Translations under genes and position numbers: made by a program
Shown here: positions 1 through 12,100 of the stretch, piece after piece
How the letters are laid out: each line of letters begins with the position of its first letter
Numbering within the stretch: position 1 is the first letter of the stretch
Notes under the pieces: generated by a model
Seen by the model: only the letters and a program-made list of their open reading frames with translations
Told to the model about the DNA's origin: nothing
Database searches by the model: none
Assembly (NCBI GenBank): GCA_025399215.1
Contig: MU621186.1
Coordinates: 1 to 58,198, forward strand
Reading direction: 5' to 3'
From: Globomyces pollinis-pini
Taxonomy: Eukaryota > Chytridiomycota > Chytridiomycetes > Rhizophydiales > Globomycetaceae
Length of the DNA stretch: 58,198 bases

Positions 1-1690
1 CTTGAATCGCCAGAGTGGATAGTTCTTTCTCGACAATTTGAAGTCAATGGATAATGACTTAGACGCGGTTGAATCATTGGTAGTTGGGGAGTTTTCATTT
101 AACATAGCTTGGTGCTGATAACGTAAAAGGATGGATGGATGGATTGATGCAAGTCGTAAGTTAAGTTTTTATTAGTATATATTTTTTTTTTTTTTTATGT
201 ATTGCCACAAGTGGCATCATCATTTAGAAACCCAACAATTACATTAGGAATGTAAACGAGATGATAGTTTTTCAATCACACCGAACTTCAACTTAAACTC
301 ACTTTTGCTATTTTCAGTGAGACGTAACAAATACTATAACATAACGAAACATCAGAAAACAGCATAACAAAACACTACTAAGTAGTGTCTCGCCATGTCT
401 TACATGTACTAAGACATAAAGAGTAATTGGAGAGTGTCAAAGTAGACAAGTAGAATATTACTGAAAAAATTCATTGAGGTTGCGTAAGAGAGAATTTCTG
501 TTTATTTTTTGGAACGTACACGGCTTTTCTGACCTATCGGTTTACAAGAAATTCAACGACTTCTTTATTGTATTGAATATTTCGAATGATGTTGCTACAG
601 CTCACGATTCTAACGATGTCCATGACTACGGCACACATTTGTACTGGCTTCCAAATATAGTGATATTGAGCTCCCTATTTGACGTGTTATCAGCAATTTG
701 TCGGCTGAAATAAGGTTGTCAGGTTGAGAAGTTGAAAGTTAAGTTTTATGTCGTTACACTCTGGAGTGGCAGTTTTGTAATCATTAGTTACTCCTGTACT
801 CAGCCAGAAAAATTTTCTGTTGGGATGACTTTCAAGCTTCCTATTAAAAAAGCAGTTTTCACTCCACACAAATAATAGATCGAATCCAGCACGGCAATCT
901 TTTAGTAGAGATAGCGATTCTGATATCATAATAAAAATAAAATATGTTATAACCACTTCAATCACCCTAAGGGTTACAATACGAAATTTCAATACAATTA
1001 GTTCAATGATTAGAATTACATTTTATTGCCGTCATGTCCAGCTCAAACTGAGACATGTCTCTACTGGACTTTTTTTTTTTAGCTCCTACTGGAAGTCCCC
1101 GCTTCTAAATGAAGATATTGATCTACGTAACATAATACAAAATTTGTCTTGTAGGACATCCATTTAGTTTCGAAATATTCAAGTTCGGAAGGTTTACTTG
1201 TTTCTATAATTTCAAGTACCGAGGGTTTACTTTGATAGGATATCCGAAATTCTAAGTAGTTTGCATTTAAATTTTTGAAAATTTTATAAAACAACCACAA
1301 TTGGTTGATCAATTCTTCTTTGAAAGTTTTCTTCTTGCATAAATTCGTTGGTTTATAAAAGTAAAACATTGATATTTTTCTACCCTTAGCGTTATTGAAG
1401 TGAGTTCATCAAAAAACACATTTATCGCAGGCTAATCGACGCCATATTCATCGCAGGTGGTAACAAAATGAAAACAATCTTAAATATTGATATTTGTTTT
1501 ATGCTTTTTATTTTAAAAAATTGAACTTTATTGAACTGGCTGTTATTTACAGAAAGACTCCTTCAACTATAAAACCATGGGTAGACAAATACAATAAGAA
1601 GGAGACTTTGAAAAGTAGGAAATAGACTAAAAGTGTTGAATAGAAATATACCAAAAATGTTTAATACAGAACAAAGATAATGGATTATTA
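1..1690. other. AT-rich non-coding stretch
   Basis: I see no convincing gene here. There is a poly-T tract near 181-196, short ATGG repeats near 130-145, and an imperfect direct repeat near 1157-1225 of about 30 bp. Open frames in this stretch are short, have no recognisable domain and no splice-consistent continuation. It adjoins transposon debris, so it is probably decayed repeat sequence. Confidence 0.5.
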
Positions 1691-1693
1691 ACT

Positions 1694-1825
1694 TTGAAGT
1701 ATCTTAATGAAGAATTTGCAACTAGATTCAACATTACCATCTCAGAGTCAAGTGTTTGGAATATATTAAATGAAGCAGGATTCATACACAAAGTCTTTGA
1801 AAGTAACCCATGCCAATCCAAACGG
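1694..1825 (+). pseudogene. Fragment of Tc1/mariner-like DDE transposase (HTH region)
   Basis: Read in one frame this stretch gives a 44-residue helix-turn-helix type segment (YLNEEF, ISESSVWNILNEAGF, then VFESN) of the kind that opens Tc1/mariner-related transposases before the DDE_3 domain. No start codon or catalytic domain remains; stops follow soon after, although a following 'DDIVRF'-like string continues the family pattern. It is a dead remnant. The family call rests on motif spacing only. Confidence 0.5.
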
Positions 1826-2626
1826 ATGATATAGTTAGATTCACCAATATTTGCTAATGTATAAGAGGTTTGGAACAATAAAAAAATAGCAGTTGATTTT
1901 TATTTTAGGGAGAAACCACAATAATCAACAATATATTAATTTAAATGTTAAACCTGGCTAGGTTTTTGCTGCTCTGATTTCTTTTCAAAAACTTGAAGAC
2001 CGTTCTGTTTTTGAATGTTCAAGCACAAAAATGAAAAAAAGCGCATTAAAATGTTGTAATGTAGTGGGTTTGCAGTATCGTGTATTCACTTACTATCAGT
2101 TTAAAGATGGTCTGGTTTTTTGCTTGCCATCAATGGCAACTACCGATTACTTACATGTTTTGTTCCACTAGAGAGAAACTCACCTTTGATTAAAATTTGA
2201 TATGAAGATGTTAGTTATCCCATTGGAATTAATTTCAGTACCATTCGGGAAACACAATGAATCAAAACCCATCAATTGGAATACAGTTGATAGAATGGGG
2301 TTTAAATTTAATGATAAGAGAAAATAATCTTCTCAGCCATGAATAACAAGTGTAATTACACTTGTAGACATTTTTGGCATAATCCAATAACCTAACGAAT
2401 AATATATTTTCCGTTTCCCGTTCTCAAAAGGAATGAATTGAAAAACTATAATAATAGTGAATGTCAATCTCAATTAAGTATAGGTCAGATTCAGGTCAAG
2501 AAATATGTCATCTTCTGTTTGGCTTTATGAAATAATGAGCCCGCATAAAAATCAACTTATTGTGGTTTTCAACAAGTTAAGTTTCCTTCATTATATTTTT
2601 CGGAAATTGAGAGATTTGGAACTAGG

Positions 2627-3368
2627 GGTGACACAACAGTATACATACTTGTGTATGTTGATGATATTTTAATTTCAACGCCCAATCGAAAGATTATGTC
2701 TCAAGTGAAAACAATGATCAATAACAAATTTTTTATTAAAGATAAGGGTCCATTAAGCTTTTTTCTTGACATGCACTAAACAAATCAGTTACTATTCACC
2801 AAAGAAATTGACAAACTCTTAACTCTGATGAAAACCGTAAGAAATTGAAACCGCACCCCATCGTTCTGAAGCCACCCCCAACAATGTTCGGATACATCAC
2901 ACACTCGAACCTTTTTGAAAAGCTAAGCGAACATGTGGAAGAGTAGCCAAATGCATTTGGGGGTGGCTTCAATTTTTTTGGTGTGCGGGTTCAGTGGTTT
3001 GTTTCCATGAAAAACTACTTATTTCAAAACCACGTAAAACACCAACTAGTGAAAATGAAAGGTTGACAAAAGATATGTGTCCTCAGACACCAGAAGAGAA
3101 GCAACTGATGATTTCAAAACTCTGGTATGCAGTTCTGCGCATTCTTCGTTATCAACAAGATACAAGAGATTTTGATATTAAATCATGATACATTTAAAAA
3201 TAACATAAAAAATTTAAAGCTCGAAAATCTCGGACTGAATATGTTATCTTTCTCTGCAATGGTCTAGTAATATGGTCCTCTAAGTTGCAGTCAAGTATTG
3301 CTCTTTCTTCCACTGATGCTGAATATATAGCTTTAGTTACTTGTGCTCAAACATCAACTATTAGCTTT
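2627..3368 (+). pseudogene. Ty1/copia retrotransposon pol remnant (RT and RNase H)
   Basis: Three collinear blocks survive. At 2627-2779 a frame reads GDTTVYILVYVDDILISTPN, carrying the YVDD reverse-transcriptase catalytic box, followed by a stop. At 2994-3188 a frame reads TPTSENERLTKDMCPQTPEE, matching the copia stretch between RT and RNase H (CPxTxEEKxxM). At 3222-3368 a frame reads VIWSSKLQSSIALSSTDAEY, the conserved copia RNase H motif. Frames are broken by stops and shifts, and a palindromic element sits between the first two blocks. No LTRs were recognised, so the copy is old and inactive. Confidence 0.85.
2847..2992. mobile_element. Palindromic MITE-like insertion inside the copia remnant
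   Basis: The ends form an inverted repeat. The left arm contains GAAACCGCACCCC and then GAAGCCACCCCCA; the right arm contains the complements TGGGGGTGGCTTC and then GGTGTGCGGGTTC. The core GAAGCCACCCCCA pairs perfectly and an inner CGAACAT/ATGTTCG pair extends the stem. The element is about 146 bp, non-coding, and interrupts the copia pol reading frame between RT and the pre-RNase H block. I could not identify a convincing target-site duplication. Confidence 0.6.
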
Positions 3369-3560
3369 GAAACATCTCACATCTACCAGCAAAGGTGTGT
3401 ATTGATGTTGTTGATATGATAGTGAGTCACCATTGGAAGACTTCCAAAAGGGGCTTTCTGCACTTTTTATGTCAGACATTAAGGTGTCCTAAATTTGAAA
3501 AAAAAAAATTTAAGACCCTACAAAACAAAAATTAGGAAAAATTGCCGTTAAAAAGAAATC

Positions 3561-4790
3561 ATGATTAATTGGAAATATTGGATATTACTCAAAAGATTAG
3601 AAAGTGAAGAGCATACAATCAAAGAAGAACATAAACGTTTAGCTATTCTTTACTTAGAAAGATACAGAATGTCAATTAGAACGAGAAATTATCTTACATG
3701 TCATAATTTAATTGATCCACAAGAAAGTCCATGGCATAATCTTTACAACACATCATTATCACCAAAGGAATGGCTGGATTTATTAATCTCGTTGGGTTTG
3801 ACAGGCCCACTTTTGATGTTCTACTCTCTAAATTTGAACTTAACTCAGATAAACTCACGAGGAAGACCAAACAAATGAAAGAAAACGTCAATGGTTTTAG
3901 GATTACTATTAACGTTTTATTGCGATACTGATAGTCAAAAAAACACCATGTATTCTCTTTGGTATACCTCCAGCAACTTTATCTAGACTCTTCTGAGAGA
4001 GATAGCAGCTAAGTTTGAGATTTACTGTCCAATTCATCTTTCGTGAAGTTTGAGATTTACGTTCGTCAATCATGACAAAAATATATTGTCTAAAATTCTC
4101 CGATATTTGTGAAAATCTGTGTCAGGTTTATGTCAAAATCATAAATCTGAGGAGACGTTTTCTGTGTCTTCGCAAATTTAGGAGGGGTCATAAGGGGGTC
4201 TTTAGTGACGCGTCTTAAAAAAGTGAAAAATTGACTTTTGGCAGTCTTCCATTGTTTTGTTTTTGTAAAATCAAATTAGCTGATGATTTCTATATCATCC
4301 AGTGTCAAATTAGAGCCTTAACCGCTGAAGTTTAGCCAAGAATCTTCGTCACTTGGAAATAGTTGATGGATTGATTTCCGGCTGATCAATTGCATGAATG
4401 AGTGAATCTGTATCCTAACAATCGTTTTCAATAGTTTGGCTACTCATTTTTCCTCATGTTTGTTATTGGTCTCTATTCAACTAGTTCTGCACAATGGTTT
4501 CACGTCTGTTTGGAACGAAACTTCAGACGTAGGGTTTTTAAGCGTGTTAGAGATGTATGGTCAAGTCAGAATCGTTTTAACTATAATATCCAAAAATTAT
4601 TACGATGGTGTAAGAAACTGCGAAAAAAGTATATGGAAAATTTTATTTATTTTGCACGTTTCAGTTTCTTATACCAGCCGAATTACGGTATCAAAAAAAT
4701 ATCACTTTAAAGATAAACAGTTTAAATTACAACCAATTGGGAAAAGTGATATTCAAAATGAATGTGGGAATTATTGACTATAATCATGTT
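3561..4790 (+). pseudogene. Broken DDE_4 (Harbinger/IS5-like) transposase
   Basis: Fragments in several frames together resemble a DDE_4 transposase. The N-terminal part (3561-3880) contains ERYRMSIRTRNYLT and SPWHNLYNTS, then FDRPTFDVLLSKFELNSDKL. Next comes LLLTFYCDTDSQKT and, after a frameshift, CILFGIPPATLSRLF. An IVDG string near 4360 would hold the first catalytic Asp. The C-terminal part (4436-4710) has LFVIGLYST-type sequence and KLLRWCKKLRKKY. The copy has several frameshifts and stops and a repeat (4141-4234) in the middle, so it is inactive. Confidence 0.65.
4141..4234 (+). repeat. Copy A of a ~94-bp dispersed repeat
   Basis: This block shares long identical runs (GAGACGTTTTCTGTGTCTTC, CAAATTTAGGAG, AAAAAGTGAAAAAT) in the same order with 5093-5186. 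Its 3' end continues to about 4256 and is inverted relative to about 3428-3500 (CATTGGAAGAC...CCAAAAG, later CCTAAATTTG), suggesting a terminal inverted repeat of a DNA transposon. It lies between the N- and C-terminal parts of the broken transposase, consistent with a nested insertion. Confidence 0.6.
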
Positions 4791-5092
4791 AGAAAGTGAA
4801 GAAAGTAGACTCAAAGAAAAACTTGGACATGTAAAGATAACTCAAAACCATTATCTTTTGTCGATCTTTATAAAATCTTCTTATGTTAATTTTTGCATTA
4901 AAAACAATTGTTCTTATGTTAATTTTTGATACAGATGAAAGTTTTTATAAACCTGTTTAGCTTTAGGTCTTGTTGTGAATATGATTCATCACTCTTTAAA
5001 TTATCTAATTTAAAATAGATAACAATTCTACTTTTTGCATGAAGTTTGGTGATTGATACTTGTCATTTATTCAATAAATTTGTGTTTAAAAC

Positions 5093-5186
5093 ATAAATTT
5101 GCGGAGACGTTTTCTGTGTCTTCTCAAATTTAGGAGTGTCATAAATTTTATTTGTGATGTGACAAAAAAGTGAAAAATGAAGTCTA
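5093..5186 (+). repeat. Copy B of the ~94-bp dispersed repeat
   Basis: Direct copy of the block at 4141-4234, sharing GAGACGTTTTCTGTGTCTTC and the downstream CAAATTTAGGAG and AAAAAAGTGAAAAAT runs. It may be the right end of the decayed DNA transposon whose transposase fragments lie upstream. The stretch between 4790 and here is AT-rich, with a short repeated CTTATGTTAATTTTTG at about 4878 and 4913, and no gene. An open frame at 5187-5417 follows but has no recognisable domain. Confidence 0.6.
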
Positions 5187-5507
5187 ATGGAAAGCTATAA
5201 TTCAGCTGCTTATCAGTTCTTGGTCAAAGAGTACCTTTTAACAGAAAAATTCCACAATAGAATATTTTGCACACTTGTAGGTTGGATGCAATTACTTCGC
5301 CCAGCTCAGCCGAAAAGCTGGTCCGAATTTTCTGGTTTGCTAGCTATAGGACTTACGCTTAACTATTTCAAACTTTTTTTGAGACATACTGCATATGTAT
5401 GGTGCACATATCAATAATTGAATGTCATTTATTTTAACAAATCCCTTATCATGTTTGTTGAAATATTCTTGTATAGTCTTGTTTACAAAAGTATTATATT
5501 TAACATT

Positions 5508-6941
5508 TTACTCTACAAAATTCCATGTCAAGCATTCAGTTGAAAGGCAATTGGGTTTGTATACACAGGTAGGGACTGCTTTAGCTGGTATTAGATAGTT
5601 TTTAATAACATAGTCAATGGAATGGTATTGAACTGTGTTGATATTGATATCTTGGACATGGGCCACTGGAGGGCCGTTCTTATCATAAACACCTGGTATT
5701 GTTAGTCAAGCACGTTTTACATTCTAACCCAACATGACAGTGGGATTCTAGAATATACGACATCCACTATGTATTAGTGCGATATTGTTACATAGCATGA
5801 GGAAGAAGGTCCATAACACTCTCCTAGGTATATTGGATCTCCATTGTTACCAAAATGATAAATTGGCAATGATGAGAGGAATGCATCTATGTCCGCACTG
5901 GGACCGGAAGGAAGTAACCCTAGACGATCTGCAAACATTAGGTCGCCTGGGGATTCATATGCGAATGCGGGAATGTTGTTGGTTAAAGCTACTAATGAAG
6001 CAAGTGCTCCACCTAATGAATGCCCTGTCATCCAAATGTTAATATGTTTGGGAAACCATTCTCGAACTGCAAGATATATGGTCTAACGTTAACATACTAA
6101 TTAAATTACTTGGGCCAAATTGTAATAACTTCCATCAAAGTTTGATTCTTTTCGAAGGCAAGATCTTGAGCAAGTATTGCCATCCACTGGACAATCACAA
6201 ATTTTATTCCAAGACCTAACATTTAGTATATAGTACTTACCATGACGCTTTTGCACAACAGCAAGAGAACATCATATTATCCTATCTAATTGAGTACTTT
6301 GAAGCTAGGATACATTTAATTTATCCTATCATATTCAGCTTAGAAACGTAGTACCAAAACAGCCGTTGGACCAGAACCGATGGGTGTAGCTAAAGAAGTC
6401 CCTTTTATCACAATCACCAAGGTTTCCTCTAAATCATCTTCAAATACATATCCTCTGATAGCACCAGAATCAAACCCAAATCGAGTAGTCTATATTTTAA
6501 ATCATTAAAATATAAAGGATATATTACGACATTCCATCCCGGTATAGGTACCCAGTGAGAATCGTTGGTGTCAAAATAAGCGTCGTACGTCATTTGTGCT
6601 AAAGCGAGTACCGTTTCCGGATCAGTATGATCTGGTAAATGATGGTCTTCAAAATCGAATTGATTTGGTTGGTTATTCTATAGGAAACAGTTACGATGAA
6701 GGAATATTACTTGAAAGTTCAATGGTCTCTGATGGAAAGATCGTTTACGAAATCTAACATTTCCACTCCAATTCTGACCATCGCCTTTAGCACTGTCCAT
6801 TGCATTCTTTGCAAAGTTTGGTTGATAAAACACCCCAATCTCATCATTAACCACTTGTGCTTTCAAATGATGGACTGCCTTGAATCTGCCGAATTCTCTT
6901 GATGCTACCAATTGCCATATTAAACAAAATAGAAAGTTCAT
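5508..6941 (-). CDS. ATG15: Atg15-like class 3 lipase
   Basis: Nine exons separated by introns of 25-38 bp give 398 aa. In Atg15-family proteins this is a vacuolar phospholipase that breaks down autophagic and multivesicular bodies. Visible family landmarks in order are DPETVLALAQMTYDAY, GAIRGYVFED, VIVIKGTS, DKLNDNMMFSCCCAKASW, CDCPVDGNTC, the nucleophile elbow MTGHSLGGALASL, IYHFGNNGDPIYLGEC, and a Cys-rich end. A 12-nt micro-exon at 6314-6325 supplies DKLN. The N-terminus (MNFLFCLIWQL) is hydrophobic, as expected for a signal or anchor. All GT-AG junctions keep frame. The exact start could differ, because an alternative intron near the N-terminus is possible. Confidence 0.88.
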
Positions 6942-7062
6942 AATTGATGGTAAGAATTATTCCACTAAATTTAATGATCTATGAGGCGGGTTACACAACC
7001 ACGAATAAGCTTTGACCTCAACAGGTGATATATGACTGTGAAGCAAACGGCTTTTATTACTA

Positions 7063-7975
7063 TTAAATTTTAATTCCTTTTAGAAACTTGGAGAGATCAG
7101 TAGCTTTCGGATACATTCGACGTGCTGACTGGCAATCGCGAAGACCAGCAGTTTGATTTTGAGTAGCAAAGTATTCAAAACACTTTGATTCAAGACTCTT
7201 TGGATCATTGATTTTAGTATCACTTTGAGTTAATTTTAACTCTGGAAATTGTTCTTTCATTTTTTGACCAATTTCTTTGAGTGATACATATTCACTACAA
7301 ATATCTACATCCTTGTCGATATAGATTTGAGTATGTTCAAAGAGAATTGACACCCAAGCACCAGTATCGGCAATGGAATAGAATGGTAGCTTGACGTCTT
7401 CATCTACAGGTAGGATAAGCTCAGCTGATTCTCCATCCTTTTTGACAATAAGTGACTCAATAGCACTTTCATACGTAATTGAAGGGTAAATAGAAGTTCT
7501 TGGAACTTCCGAGTCTTTCAAGTACTTATTGATTTCTGAAAGGGTTTCAAAGTGGTCAACAGAAGAATCTGAGTCCATTGTACTCCATATAAAATGCTCT
7601 AAACGTGTAAATTTAGCAGCATCAACACAATTTTTTCCTTGTTGGATAGCTTGTGGATCGGAAGGATCAATGCATGCCTAAACAAGCTTAGAAATGTTAC
7701 ATTTTTACGAAAGCACCAAAACAATGATTGAACCCCATCTTCATTGAGTCTAAATCGTTGGCATCAGTTTGAATAACTTCAACATGTCTTTTTTTAGCAA
7801 GCACTATAGAGCCGATTAATAGGAGAATAATACATTTGGCATTTGTGGAATCAATAGATCTAATAAGAGCACGAACATTAAACTTTCCGTTCTTCACCAA
7901 AAATCGAACAACAGAGTAGCCCTGAGGAGATGCAGCATCATACACTGCGATGGTTTGTTTCTTTGCCTTTGTCAT
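7063..7975 (-). CDS. NmrA/HSCARG-like NAD(P)-binding protein
   Basis: Three exons (7975-7834, 7803-7709, 7677-7063) with introns of 30 and 31 bp give 283 aa. The N-terminus has a Rossmann pattern typical of NmrA-like proteins (IAVYDAASPQGYSVVRFLV), followed by VRALIRSIDS, VEVIQTDANDLDSM, QQGKNCVDAAKFTRLEHFIW and the C-terminal SIADTGAWV stretch. Family members bind NADP(H) and act as redox sensors or transcriptional regulators rather than classical dehydrogenases. The usual GxxGxxG is altered here (AASPQG). The specific partner is unknown. Confidence 0.85.
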
Positions 7976-8353
7976 TAGATTTAATGATTTGGTTGTTTGT
8001 TCTATTTATAAAGAGTTCCCGATCCTGTCACACAATGCAATAACATGTCACACTTTTGAGATTTCAAAAATCATGACTTTCCTATCGAAAACAAGAGAAT
8101 AAGAATCTAATAAAAATGTATAGAAAGAAGTCCAATAATAATATTAATAAGATCATTCAACATGCAGCGTGGTATAAGCTCAGATGGTCGATGTAACTTC
8201 CCCGTTCATTCATCACATGGTTTACATTACCTTCTAGACTCTTCCAATAGTCCGATAAAAGTTGCTCAATTGTTTACATTAATAAGCTGTGAGTTTGGAC
8301 GATAATGCCATTGTTTGGAGTACGAGTTTTAAACTAAGATTTACAAATACATA
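7976..8353. promoter_or_regulatory. Divergent intergenic region, 378 bp
   Basis: Lies between the divergent start codons of the NmrA-like gene (minus) and the coiled-coil gene (plus). It must contain both promoters. It is AT-rich; I see no clear TATA box pair, RNA gene or repeat. Confidence 0.4.
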
Positions 8354-9001
8354 ATGCAAATTAACTGGAAAGAAAGGTATAATCGGTTACTAGGTGACTA
8401 TAACCAATTGGTTATAGAATATGATACAAACTCACAGATTATGGCTCGAAAATTACAGGTTTACGACGAGAAAGTCAAAAACATTAATCTCAATTTCAAT
8501 CGAATCTTACAAATTCACTCGACGCGGTATCAATCCATCATCAAAGATTTGACAGATCGATTAGAAATGAAATCTACAATCTACTCCCAGTGTATGAAGT
8601 GCAAACAAATAGATGCAACCAATATTACCAGGTTTGGATCTCATAATGACCCCTATGCTTCTCATTCTCATCAAATTTTAAAGCAGAATAGACCGAGAGT
8701 CGTGAAGATTGAGAAACCCAAAAGTACGAACGAAGGCAAACAATTCAATGATCAACCATCACCCCATTTTCAAAACCAACCTTACAATTTTCCTATAACA
8801 CAGCAAACGTCGATGAATGCGTCAGAAGAATTATCCAAAATTGCTAATCTTAAATCTATACTGAAAGATATCAATGAGTTACCTATGCTTCATGGAACCA
8901 AATCGATCATCGAATTTGATGAGTTTAAAAAAATGATTCAAGATCTGAAACTGAAATTTACAGATTTAGAGCTCGCTGAAATACAGCAAGCATTGAAATG
9001 A
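8354..9001 (+). CDS. Hypothetical coiled-coil protein
   Basis: Uninterrupted 215-codon frame. Residues about 5-75 are predicted coiled coil by eye (heptad-like, rich in N, K, L). Next come a CxxC pair (QCMKCKQ, about residue 79), a low-complexity basic middle, and an acidic-basic helical C-terminus (SIIEFDEFKKMIQDLKLKFT) that loosely resembles an EF-hand helix without a full loop. I do not recognise the family. It lies tail to tail with the ASH-domain gene, 133 bp apart. The lack of introns is unusual here but shared with some other genes in the window. Confidence 0.7.
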   Translation: MQINWKERYNRLLGDYNQLVIEYDTNSQIMARKLQVYDEKVKNINLNFNRILQIHSTRYQSIIKDLTDRLEMKSTIYSQCMKCKQIDATNITRFGSHNDPYASHSHQILKQNRPRVVKIEKPKSTNEGKQFNDQPSPHFQNQPYNFPITQQTSMNASEELSKIANLKSILKDINELPMLHGTKSIIEFDEFKKMIQDLKLKFTDLELAEIQQALK

Positions 9002-9133
9002 TCAATTTTAGCCGATATCAACATATACTTATTTGTATCCAACAGGAGGAAGTTCAAAGAGCTCATTTGTATATAATTAGATAAAATCTTTCAAATACGA
9101 CTGTAAATAAATTTAAATTGTCTATTATTCGAT

Positions 9134-12100
9134 TTATTCATGTACTTGCTCTAAAACTATTGGAATAACTTGTGCCATTCCATTCGCGTAGTTAATATAC
9201 AGTCCCCCAGTTGCAAGATTCTTGTTTAAACTTCCAACGGCAGATAGCTGAGTTGATTGTACATTAATATCTACATCTGAAGCCTCCAATGACCGTGAAG
9301 ATTCAATTCTAATGTTTTGAATGCTACTTTGATTTTCTCGGTCATCAGATACTCTTGAAAAATGTCGGCCACCACGAACTGCGCTCACTGCCCTATTGAT
9401 CTCAACTTTGAACGACTCATTTGCAGAGCTGTTTAAATTTTCATCACTCTGTACTTGAGTCAGATCTGTGTGATAAAATGGAGAATCCTCGTGAAGAACG
9501 ACGGTAATCATCATTTGCTGTTTCTGCTTTAATTCAAACACATCTAATGATCCTTGGCTCGTTGATTTGGTCATTTTCAGATGCTTTCTTGACGGAATCA
9601 CAACAAATGTATATTTCGGAAATGTGTCAAGAGTGAATTCACAGACTGCATCAGATTCATTAACCAAAAACACCACTGTTTTGATCGTTTCAAAAGATGT
9701 GCCAACCAATGAGTTGATGATTTTCTTGATTCGAATATTGTTTCCAACATCAAGCGCTAAACGTGGTTCAATGCACTTAGCAGTCAGTTTAAGCTTGGCA
9801 ACAGACGCCAAATCATTAATTTGAATAGTTTTCGATCCGAAGTCTTTGGTTATAACTGGCTCTTGCTTTGGTAAACTTCCTGCTTTTGCGACACGCTTTG
9901 GACCAAACCTAGTAGTACCATCTGGATCTTCATATATTACATCTGCTAACACTATCGCTTCAAAGTTTCCCAACATACAATTTCTAAAATTGCATTGTAG
10001 AGTAGCTGATTTAAACGCAGGGATAGTCATTGATCGGGGATATACATCTAGAATTCCCATCTCTTCATCATCAACTTCATTTTCTTTCTGGCATATGGCC
10101 ATCAAGTCAGAAATTTCATCATGCAATTTATTTTCAAGCTTCCCCACATAAACTACCCAGTTGAGTCGAATTTGTCTTGGTGAGTGATTTTCAATACATA
10201 TTTTTTTAGTTGGCATATCGGTTATTTGAACCCCTCCAACGCCAACGAAAGGATTTGAATTCATTCCTGAGATGGACTGTCTGTGATGCGTTGCTGATTT
10301 CAGCCTTAGTTTTACTCCGTCTGAAGGTCCCCACACAGGATTAATAACTCGACTTCCAAAATTGACCATATCTATCTTATAAGGACCATTAGTCGAATTT
10401 TTGTTATGAGCAACAAGCTGGGGGCCACTGAATTTTACTGGGATTCCAATTACTCCTAATCTGATAGGAAATTCCTGAAGTTTTTCTCCAACTTGGCAAA
10501 GAAGTGTATCTTCATAGATACCCACCAGATTATTATAGGATGTGACTTTGATTTCAACCTCTCCCCATGCTTCTATCGTCCCAGAAGTGGGTTTAGCATC
10601 AAATGCTGCACCTCTACCATCCGATAAAATCCTTTTCATACTTTCCAACACGTTTCTGAACTTTGTAATATTATCAATAAACTGCTGTCCAGCTTTTGAA
10701 CTAAACCCATACTTTGTAGTTTGAGTGGTAGATAGAAATTTGTCACCTTTATCCTTTTCATCTTGTCCTGTTATGTTAGTCTTTCGTTCTACCTGTAGGT
10801 TTATCCATGCTCGATTCACCAAAATTCAAATCGTCAATGTCTATTGTTGGCTTATAGTGTTGGATAGTAAGTTTAAAATTCGATGGTATTGCAGAATGGT
10901 TGCGGATTTTAATCGTTCGGGTGCGAACCACAAAAATTGGGCATGCCAGGCCAAAATCGAGTCGAAGATTTGCAGGCGTTTGTGCAAGACGCCTTTTACT
11001 TCCAATGACACATTTTTCATGCCATGCTTGTTGATTCTCCGGGACATGATATTGATAATGGTAGTCCGAAACCGTCACCGTAACATCAACATTAAGAATA
11101 CCCTCATTTTCAACCATTCCTTCAACTTCTCCCGTTAGATTGATGTTCAATTCGCCAACGTTGAATGCACGCATTTTCACTGTCACTTCTACAAATTCAT
11201 TTGGCTTTACTGAACCATTAGATGGATGAAATGATGCAACAAATTCATTTGTCTCAATATTTTTGAAATGGAAGTTTCCAGCTAAATTTCTAACATTGCG
11301 AATAATCAACTTCCAACTAAAATATACACCAGGGAATGAACAAAGAGAGTTTTTGTTATTCTCTACACAGAGTTTGGGTGTTTCCACCATTCCTACAATA
11401 TCGATCGCGGATATTAGAACTGCCTCCATGTCTCTTGCTCCTGTGTGCTTTGTTTGTTGTCCATCATCTTTCCACATCGAAAGTATATGAATCTGCAATG
11501 TCATTCTGGCCCTTTGGTACCAAATTGGAATAAACGTTATAGAGATTGAAATTGTTTCGCCAGGTCTGATTATACCTTCTGATGGTTTGACAATAACAAA
11601 TGCGCTCAATGATCTATTTTTATGGCAAATTGAAGATTTCCAGCTCATTACAACTTTTGAAGAATTAGTCATTGGTACAGAAACAGTCTTTTTACCACCA
11701 AGCCACACCAAACCAAAATCGATGTAGTCATCCACAAATGAGATCATTCCTAACTATAAACAAAGAAATATCATACCAGGAACGACTGCAACTGTTCCGT
11801 AGAATGGCACAAGTAGTGTGTCACCTTTCCCATTTTCTGTATAGCACCTTAATTGACCCCGAATTGCAGCTGGAAAGTTTCCAATAAACTCGACTTTGAA
11901 AGAACGGCATGAACCTTGCTCTATTTCTCCATCTGCATCTGATATATTCACCTTTAAAAACTTTTTAATGTTTCCATAAACTTCCCAGCGGTAAGCTACT
12001 TTAGATAGACTGTCATTCGTAAAATGAATCTTATGTGTAACCCTTTGTCCACTTTGCATACCAGGAGGAAGAAAAACAAAATATGTACTTAAATAAGTGG

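Noticed and set aside
690..1369. Two minus-strand open frames (100 and 96 aa) near the left edge
   Set aside because: No domain, low complexity, and no splice-consistent continuation; one contains an internal imperfect repeat typical of non-coding AT-rich DNA.
2123..2138. Short palindrome TTGCCATCAATGGCAA
   Set aside because: Too short and isolated to claim an operator or terminator.
5187..5417. 76-aa open frame after repeat copy B
   Set aside because: No domain or splice partner; likely part of the decayed element.
9567..11887. Plus-strand open frames of 60-137 aa
   Set aside because: They are antisense shadows of the long ASH-domain gene, whose exons explain this region completely.
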